From positions 1 to 40,288 of IMG/VR virus record IMGVR_UViG_3300035145_003246: 40,288 nucleotides of DNA; one strand, given 5' to 3'. The notes under the pieces were generated by a model. The model saw only the letters and a list, made by a program, of their open reading frames with translations, was not told where the DNA came from and did no database searches. A program made the position numbers and the translations under genes. This stretch comes from a virus. Within the stretch, counting starts at the first letter, position 1, and every line of letters begins with the position of its first letter. Of the stretch, positions 14,896-20,800 are shown piece after piece.

Positions 14896-16368
14896 ATGGG
14901 TATAAGAAGAAAGATTGCAGATAGAAAAAAGCAAGCAGATGAAGCCATAGAATATATGGCTGAAGAGATTCTTGTCGCTGATGCTGAAAAGGAAGAATAT
15001 GATTCAGAGATTAAAAAGATTGATAAAAAGTTGGTAAAACAAATTAATATTGTCAATCAATCCATTGCAGATGTGGGAATTGCATACCAAAATAGAATAG
15101 ATGCGGGTTGTCGTTCTGATTTATTCTGGAGAGTTATTGGAGTGACCCCAGGTAGTGGTGGTCAACAATCTCAAACACAATACACTTTGCAATGTGTTCA
15201 GATATCAAAGAATGGATATCCAGTCGAAGAACCCACAGCACTAAACCCCACAGGATTTACAACTTACTTAGCTAAGTATGTAGGAGGGGACTCTAATACA
15301 GGAATTGTTAGCGTTTCTTATGATACAGTAGAATTGCCTGATAAAAGTAAGGTCATACAAGATGGTGCGGGATTTAGTGTTGATAATTTTTATGGATTAA
15401 AGTATGTAGATCAACCAATAACTAAAGATATTGGTGATACTACGGTAGCTAGTTTTATCGGAATCGTTGGGTTTGGATCAACTGCTTTAACGATGTTGAG
15501 TCGGTATTCAGATAATCTTTTTGAAGAATTTGAAATAGGTCAACGTATTATTTGTGATAAACCTGGGGTGTTTAGTCAAGAGGTAAATACGATTGTTGGA
15601 TTTTCTTCAGCAATTATTGATATGAGTGTAGTGTCCGCTGGATTGGGAGTTACATCTGTTCTCGTCATAGAACTTGAAGATGCCACAATTGGATTTGCAA
15701 CAGCACCAGAATCTGATGGAAGTTTTGTCGATTTTACTGTAATTGATAATCCAGTTGGAATTAAAACATACAATGATTATGCTATACCTTTTGACAAAAA
15801 TCCATTTTCGCCAGAAGAACATGGAATTGTTACGGGAGATACTCTTGGAATAGGAATATCTGTATTTTATACAAATTCTGGTTTATCTTCTGCTACTAGA
15901 AGTTGGAAACCAGAAAATGCAATTGAAGGATATGAACCGGAAATTCCTGATGTAAAACCACCACCAGTTGGTGCAGGTCAAATTGTTTATATTGAAGGAT
16001 TTGAAGAAAGACCAATAGACGCATTTGGAGATCCTGCAGAAGCTGGTGATGTAATCACTAGTACACTGAATGCATTAACAATTGCGACTAATCCGTTATA
16101 TGAACCCACTCCTTCATGTTCTTCGCAGATAGCTGATGCGCTCACAGATGCAATAGCAGATCGTGACGCAAAAGAAGCTGCACTTGCATCAGATTTAGGT
16201 AGATTTAATAAAAGAGTTCAGGCAGTTAATGCTCTTCGTAATGAAAGAGATAATAATTACAATGCACGTATTCACGCATGTCGTTCTGCCATTGGTTCAG
16301 AAATTGATGAAAAAAATCGCCTAGATGTCTTACTCGAATATCTCACTCAAGAAGAAATAGAAACATGA
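14896..16368 (+). CDS. Virion structural protein with terminal coiled coils
   Basis: This 490-aa protein starts at the ATG preceded by GGAGG (14883-14887). The TTG at 14881 is in frame but lies ahead of the Shine-Dalgarno sequence, so it is not the start. Residues 1-65 form a charged helix (RRKIADRKKQADEAIEYMAE), and the C-terminal 80 residues form another (DRDAKEAALASDLGRFNKRV, then QAVNALRNERDNN). Between them is a beta-rich body (FIGIVGFGSTALTMLSRYSD, YVGGDSNTGIVSVSYDTVEL). The shape suggests an elongated, probably trimeric, fibre or wedge component. It shares a 4-nt ATGA overlap with the next gene. A near-match late octamer (GATAAATC, 14854-14861) lies upstream. The family is not recognised. 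Confidence 0.65.
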   Translation: MGIRRKIADRKKQADEAIEYMAEEILVADAEKEEYDSEIKKIDKKLVKQINIVNQSIADVGIAYQNRIDAGCRSDLFWRVIGVTPGSGGQQSQTQYTLQCVQISKNGYPVEEPTALNPTGFTTYLAKYVGGDSNTGIVSVSYDTVELPDKSKVIQDGAGFSVDNFYGLKYVDQPITKDIGDTTVASFIGIVGFGSTALTMLSRYSDNLFEEFEIGQRIICDKPGVFSQEVNTIVGFSSAIIDMSVVSAGLGVTSVLVIELEDATIGFATAPESDGSFVDFTVIDNPVGIKTYNDYAIPFDKNPFSPEEHGIVTGDTLGIGISVFYTNSGLSSATRSWKPENAIEGYEPEIPDVKPPPVGAGQIVYIEGFEERPIDAFGDPAEAGDVITSTLNALTIATNPLYEPTPSCSSQIADALTDAIADRDAKEAALASDLGRFNKRVQAVNALRNERDNNYNARIHACRSAIGSEIDEKNRLDVLLEYLTQEEIET

Positions 16369-16700
16369 CTACACTATCACACCCTTCAATCGAAAATTAT
16401 AATCTTAATCTTGAAGGGTTACTTGGACCAGAAAATGCCGTTTATTATCGTGGCAGAATTACTAGTAAAACTGAAATCAAACTTCCAAACTATTGGGAAG
16501 GATTAGTAGACTACAGATCCATTTCAGTACATCTAACACCAATTGGTGCTCACCAAAATATCATTGTTAAGCGTGTTGATGAAGAGATGGTTCACTTACA
16601 ACCTCAGGGTGGTATGCCTATTGATGCTTACTATCTTATCATTGCGGAGAGGATGGATGTGCCACGTCTTAAAGTGGAGCAAAGGGTTGACACGGATTGA
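16365..16700 (+). CDS. Stand-alone 'ELPxYW' domain protein
   Basis: This 111-aa protein is essentially one copy of the domain at the C-terminus of the 346-aa protein upstream: GPENAVYYRGRI, EIKLPNYWEGLVDYRSISVH, LTPIGAHQNIIVKRV, YYLIIAERMDV. Compare EGPEAGIYIRG, ELPEYWQGLVDY and LTPFG there. It starts inside the previous stop (ATGA), implying translational coupling and joint assembly. It may be a fibre cap or a stoichiometric partner. Its last codons contain the -35 box of the sigma-70 promoter at 16687, so the end of this gene doubles as a regulatory site. Confidence 0.7.
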   Translation: MTTLSHPSIENYNLNLEGLLGPENAVYYRGRITSKTEIKLPNYWEGLVDYRSISVHLTPIGAHQNIIVKRVDEEMVHLQPQGGMPIDAYYLIIAERMDVPRLKVEQRVDTD

Positions 16701-16715
16701 TCGTCATCCTATAAT
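16687..16715 (+). promoter_or_regulatory. Perfect consensus sigma-70 promoter inside the structural block
   Basis: TTGACA at 16687-16692, a 17-nt spacer, and TATAAT at 16710-16715 match the bacterial housekeeping consensus at every position. The -35 box lies in the last codons of the preceding gene. Expected transcription start is near 16722, giving a leader of about 17 nt before the ATG at 16739. Host-type promoters of this strength are characteristic of phage early genes, so the small genes downstream are probably expressed early. Confidence 0.85.
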
Positions 16716-16738
16716 AAGCAAGTAATCAAACGAACCAC

Positions 16739-16918
16739 ATGCAAGAAGACTACCTGACCCGTTGCGTCGTTGATCCTGTTAAGCGTAGTTTCTATATCTA
16801 TTCCGAGCAAGGTGATGATCGTGTGATAGAATGTGAGACTGTAGATCAGTTCATGTCTGTGCTTGAAATGTGTCGCAATCTTCTTGATGAAGATACTCTT
16901 ATTTACTCACCCCTCTAA
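16739..16918 (+). CDS. Small conserved-looking phage protein, unknown function (59 aa)
   Basis: The 59-codon ORF (MQEDYLTRCVVDPVKRSFYI to DEDTLIYSPL) is shorter than usual gene-calling limits but is well placed. It starts 23 bp after the TATAAT of a perfect promoter, and a hairpin follows its stop codon. The protein is acidic, with a beta-type first half (SFYIYSEQGDDRVIECET) and a helical second half (VDQFMSVLEMCRNLLDE). No Shine-Dalgarno sequence is evident in the very short leader. I recognise no family. Its early promoter and small size suit a host-takeover protein, but that is inference only. Confidence 0.65.
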   Translation: MQEDYLTRCVVDPVKRSFYIYSEQGDDRVIECETVDQFMSVLEMCRNLLDEDTLIYSPL

Positions 16919-16945
16919 ACCAAAATTGACTTTTAATTCCAAAAA

Positions 16946-16991
16946 AGGTCGAAAAAAAATTCGCCAAATTTTTTGACCTGTAGGGTTTTTT
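16946..16991 (+). terminator. Hairpin with downstream T-run, possible terminator or attenuator
   Basis: AGGTC pairs with GACCT, and after a 3-nt bulge AAAAAATT (16954-16961) pairs with AATTTTTT (16967-16974) around a CGCCA loop. Six T follow at 16986-16991, seven bases after the stem. The late T-run and AT-rich upper stem make this weaker than the terminator at 17823. It may only partly stop transcription into the tRNA region. Confidence 0.4.
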
Positions 16992-17043
16992 GAAAAAATG
17001 ATTAAATACACAGAATCTTTTTACGACGAAATTATCAAGTGTT

Positions 17044-17202
17044 ATGAGTATGAGACCAGAAACACGTCAATCTATGGAAATGTTATTTTCCGCAAAATGG
17101 AATCTGCCAAAAGCAGCGGAAAACTGTGGGTTAACAAACAAGGAGATGAAAATCACTTTTAACGAATATTGTAGATTTCACCTTCCCACCTGGGAGGAGT
17201 GA
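17044..17202 (+). CDS. Small HTH-like protein, unknown function (52 aa)
   Basis: The 52-codon ORF starts MSMRPETRQSMEMLFSAKWN and continues LPKAAENCGLTNKEMKITFN. The LPKAAENCGLTNKEMKITFN stretch has the helix-turn-helix rhythm (helix, CGLT turn, helix), as in small DNA-binding modules, and similar short proteins are common in marine cyanophages. The stop codon lies five bases before the tRNA, so the gene and tRNA share a transcript. An alternative start at the second ATG (17050) would remove only two residues. A regulatory role is possible but unproven. Confidence 0.6.
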   Translation: MSMRPETRQSMEMLFSAKWNLPKAAENCGLTNKEMKITFNEYCRFHLPTWEE

Positions 17203-17207
17203 TTTTT

Positions 17208-17292
17208 GCGAGTGTGGCGGAATCGGTAGACGCACCAGACTTAAAATCTGTTGGGAGTTAATCCCGTGGGGGTTCAAGTCCCCCCACTCGCA
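17208..17292 (+). tRNA. tRNA-Leu (anticodon UAA)
   Basis: The acceptor stem GCGAGTG pairs perfectly with CACTCGC (17285-17291), followed by discriminator A and no encoded CCA. The D-stem GCG/CGC encloses GAATCGGTAGA, the anticodon loop is CTTAAAA with TAA at 17242-17244, and the long class II variable arm (GGGA/TCCC) and T-arm GGGGG TTCAAGT CCCCC are all present. The first anticodon-stem pair is a C-U mismatch (position 27-43). Leucine codon UUA suits the AT-rich phage reading frames. In the phage it probably supplements host UUA decoding. Confidence 0.96.
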
Positions 17293-17319
17293 CTAAATAT
17301 ACGAAAGTAGGTGCTGCCT

Positions 17320-17586
17320 ATGAAATATGAAATTGATGCCAGATATGTTTGGTATAATGAAGGAAAACAAATAGTCCTTATGTATTTCATTCAAGGTATG
17401 CCATTTACATTTGACGAAATTGATGACTGGGCAGAAGATCCAAAACTTATTGAACTTGCTGATCAAGAAAAACGTTATTCTATAGATCATGTATACGAAG
17501 CATCAAATTACTTAATTCAGGAAGAGTGTCATCCTATGTTGTTTGATGTAGAATTGAAAAATCCGGAAATTATGCCAACTGACTGA
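17320..17586 (+). CDS. Small acidic conserved-looking protein, unknown function (88 aa)
   Basis: The ATG at 17320 is chosen over the in-frame GTG at 17311 because the protein then opens MKYEIDARYVWYNEGKQIVL, a normal folded start. The protein is acidic and helical (FDEIDDWAEDPKLIELADQE, RYSIDHVYEASNYLIQEE). It lies 27 bp after the tRNA and five bases before the next small gene, so it belongs to the same unit. An ACTAAATA element (17292-17299) upstream resembles a weak late octamer. I do not recognise a characterised family. Confidence 0.65.
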   Translation: MKYEIDARYVWYNEGKQIVLMYFIQGMPFTFDEIDDWAEDPKLIELADQEKRYSIDHVYEASNYLIQEECHPMLFDVELKNPEIMPTD

Positions 17587-17591
17587 AAATT

Positions 17592-17771
17592 ATGAAAATT
17601 AACTTATGGTACTCTAAAAGTATGGGGCAATGGAGATGGACTTTATCTGAAGAATTTAGGAATGGTGTTACTAAGATAGAACAACATTCTGGACAACAAC
17701 CAATGTTGCGCGATGCTATGGATGACGTTGCAAATACAGTTGAATATATATTAGATACAAAAGAAGAATAA
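17592..17771 (+). CDS. Small protein, unknown function (59 aa)
   Basis: The 59-codon ORF reads MKINLWYSKSMGQWRWTLSE, then EFRNGVTKIEQHSGQQPMLR, and ends with an acidic helix (DAMDDVANTVEYILDTKEE). Tryptophan-rich beta strands followed by one helix suggest a small compact fold. It starts five bases after the previous stop and is the last gene before the strong terminator. I have seen similar short proteins in cyanophage genomes but know of no function. Confidence 0.65.
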   Translation: MKINLWYSKSMGQWRWTLSEEFRNGVTKIEQHSGQQPMLRDAMDDVANTVEYILDTKEE

Positions 17772-17789
17772 GTATGCTATAATATAACT

Positions 17790-17848
17790 TCCGTGTGAAG
17801 GATTTGCATTCTGTGCATATAGGCACCCAGACATCTGGGTGCTTTTTT
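17790..17848 (+). ncRNA. Candidate short phage RNA ending at the intrinsic terminator
   Basis: An extended -10 element (TGCTATAAT, 17775-17783) lies just after the last small gene, and a strong terminator ends at 17848, with no ORF between. A start near 17790 would give an RNA of about 59 nt. It contains a possible small hairpin (CTTC-CGTGT-GAAG), a TGCA...TGCA pairing and the terminator stem. No -35 box is convincing and the element may be chance AT-richness, so the region may simply be the 3' end of the upstream transcript. Confidence 0.3.
17823..17848 (+). terminator. Strong intrinsic terminator
   Basis: GCACCCAG (17823-17830) and CTGGGTGC (17835-17842) form a perfect 8-bp GC-rich stem with an ACAT loop, followed directly by six T. 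This is a textbook rho-independent terminator. It separates the sigma-70-driven small-gene island from the late promoter and fibre genes that begin a few bases later. Confidence 0.93.
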
Positions 17849-17853
17849 CTTGT

Positions 17854-17861
17854 GATAAATA
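17854..17861 (+). promoter_or_regulatory. Late promoter octamer upstream of the 1943-aa fibre gene
   Basis: GATAAATA, an exact NATAAATA match, lies five bases after the terminator T-run and 30 nt before the ATG at 17892. The terminator-promoter pair cleanly resets transcription from the small-gene island to the late fibre block. Confidence 0.7.
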
Positions 17862-17891
17862 ATCTATAACAGAACTTATCGTGCTAATAAG

Positions 17892-20800
17892 ATGCCTCTC
17901 AGTCGTTTAGATAATTTTCTAAAGAATACCCGTGGCAATATACTCTATGTCAATCCGAATGATTTAGATTCCACAGATAGTGTAGAAAATCAGGGTAATT
18001 CATTAACTCGCCCATTTAAAACTATCCAACGTGCTCTGGTAGAAGCAGCAAGATTTTCTTACCAAAGAGGTCTGGATAACGATAGGTTTGGAAACACAAC
18101 TATTATTTTATATCCTGGTGAACATGTAGTAGATAATAGGCCAGGATGGATACCAGATGGTCCAAATAACTATAGACTTAGGAATGGGGCAACATCAAAT
18201 GATCTTCCTCAGTTTGATTTAACGACCAACTTTGATTTAAGCACTGAAAATAACGTTCTTTATAAACTCAATAGCATTCATGGTGGTGTTATCATTCCAA
18301 GAGGCACTTCTATTGTTGGAATGGATCTTAGAAAGACTAAAATTCGTCCAAAGTATATTCCAAACCCAGAAAACGACAATATTGAAAGAAGTGCATTATT
18401 CCGTACAACTGGTGCTTGTTATTACTTCCAGTTCTCCATATTTGACGGAGATCCAAATGGTGTAGTTTACAAAGATTATACACAAAACACTTTTGTTCCT
18501 AATTTTTCACACCACAAATTAACTTGCTTTGAATATGCTGACGGAAAAAATCCCATAGACATTGATGATGGAATTATCACATATAGCACAACCAGAACTG
18601 ATCTGGATATGTATTATGAGAAGGTTGGACTTGTTTACGGTCCTTCTTCTGGTAGAGAAATTGAACCAGATTATCCCGCAGCAGGTTTAGACATTCAACC
18701 AAAAATTGAAGAATTCCGTATTGTTGGACCTACTGGTGGAGATGTTGGAATTACCAGTATTAAGGCGGGTGATGGTCTTACTTCATCTACCGTAATTACA
18801 GTTACCACATCAGAACCATTTGATGGCATCTCTGTGGATACTGCTATCCAAGTCAATGGAATTAGTGCCAATGGATATGATGGTAAGTATGTTATTAGTG
18901 ATATCATAAGTCCAACAGAATTTAAATATCAAGTTTCTGTTGCTCCTACTAATCCAAGTCCTGTACCAACTGGTGCTACTGTAAATTTAAGTGTAGATAC
19001 GGTTACTTCTGCATCACCTTACATCTTCAATATCTCACTGAGATCTGTATTTGGTATGTGTGGTCTTCATGCAGATGGAGATAAGGCTGATGGATTTAAA
19101 TCCATGGTTCTTGCACAATTCACTGGTATTGGTTTACAAAAAGATGATAATGCATTTGTAAAGTATGATAAAACCAGTGGTCTTTATCGTGATAACACCT
19201 TTGCTGGCAATGAAAATCTACACAGCGATTCAAGATCTAGATATAAACCAGAATATCAAAACTATCACGTAAAGTGCAGCAATAACGCCATTCTGCAAGT
19301 TGTTTCTGTATTTGCTATTGGTTATGCGAACCATTTTCTTGCTGAAAGTGGTGGAGACCAATCAATTACAAACTCCAACTCAAACTTTGGTGCTCAAGCA
19401 CTGATTGCTAAAGGATTCCGAAGAGATGCTTTTTCAAGAGATGATGTTGGATATATCACCCATATTATTCCCCCTAAAGAAATTACTGATGCAAATGTAA
19501 ATATTGAATTTGATTCTATTGATGTAAATACAACTGTTGGTGTTGCGTCAACAAATAGACTATATCTTTACAATAGAACTAACCAAGATGTTAAACCATC
19601 TAATGTTATAGAGGGATATCGTATTGGTGCAAAGGAAAACGACCAGTTAAAGTGTCTTATTTCGGCAGAAGAGTATTCTGCAAGAATTATTCTTCCAAGC
19701 ACTGAATTTAGTGGAAATGAATCAACTTCTAAGAAAACATTTAGTGTTGGTAGAGTTGGTGTTGCTAATAGTATTGCTTCCAATATTATTACATTAAATC
19801 GACCACATAGTTTTATTGAAGGTGAATCTATTCGCGTTATAAGTGACAATGGATTTCTTCCAGATGGTCTTGAAGATAATAAGATCTATTATGCAATTAC
19901 ATCTGGAATTAGCACATTCCAAATTAAAGTTGCAAAAACATTAAATGATGCTTTAAACGGTCAACAGTTACCAATCAATAACAGAGGTGGAAGACTTTCT
20001 GTAGAATCTAGAGTTTCTGATAAAAATTCTGGAGATATAGGACACCCAATTCAATATGATGGAAATCAAGGTCAATGGTATGTTAACGTAGCTACTGCGT
20101 CTAGTGATAACAATCTTTATAATGAAATTGTATCTTTGGGTTCAACTGTTCTTGGTTCTGCTACTCCAAGAACATATATTACAAGACAACCAGATACGAG
20201 AAACCTTGCAGACTCCATTTATAAGATGAGATATGTGATTCCTGCAGGATCTGGAATCACATCTGCAAGACCACCAGTGGATGGATTTGTTATTCAAGAA
20301 TCTAGTGATACCACTGGATTAACAGATTTAGAGGTTCAATCGTATTTTAGTCCAACAACAATTTCTCTGAATAATGTTAATGAGCAGAGAAACTTTAGAT
20401 TTATTGCTGGGGCAAATTGGGATGGAAGTAAAGCATATTATGAGACGGAATTGCCACACAACTTGTCAGTTGGATCTGTCATTGAGATTAAAGGTGTAAC
20501 CAGTTCTGCAAATACTTCGGGTATTTCTAGTTCTGCATATAATAATACCTTTACTGTCTCTGGAATTAGTAGTACAAAATCCTTCTTTGTTGATCTTGCA
20601 GATAATCCAGGAACATTTACGAATGACACCACAAATAGAACTACTGCACTTCCTAAATTTGAGCGTAAGAATTATAAAGATACTTATTACATCTATAGAT
20701 CTCAAGAAATTCAGAGATATGTTGCAGGAGAACAAGATGGTGTTTATCATTTAATTGTTCTTAACGCATCAAATGCCCCGACTGTTGCTCCGTTTACTGG

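Noticed and set aside
17208-17292. tRNA-Leu as a prophage attachment site
   Set aside because: No integrase is encoded in the window and the rest is a lytic T4-like gene set. A full functional tRNA gene fits translation supplementation.
17292-17299. ACTAAATA before the 88-aa gene as a late promoter
   Set aside because: It is a variant octamer that overlaps the tRNA 3' end and sits inside a unit already served by the sigma-70 promoter.
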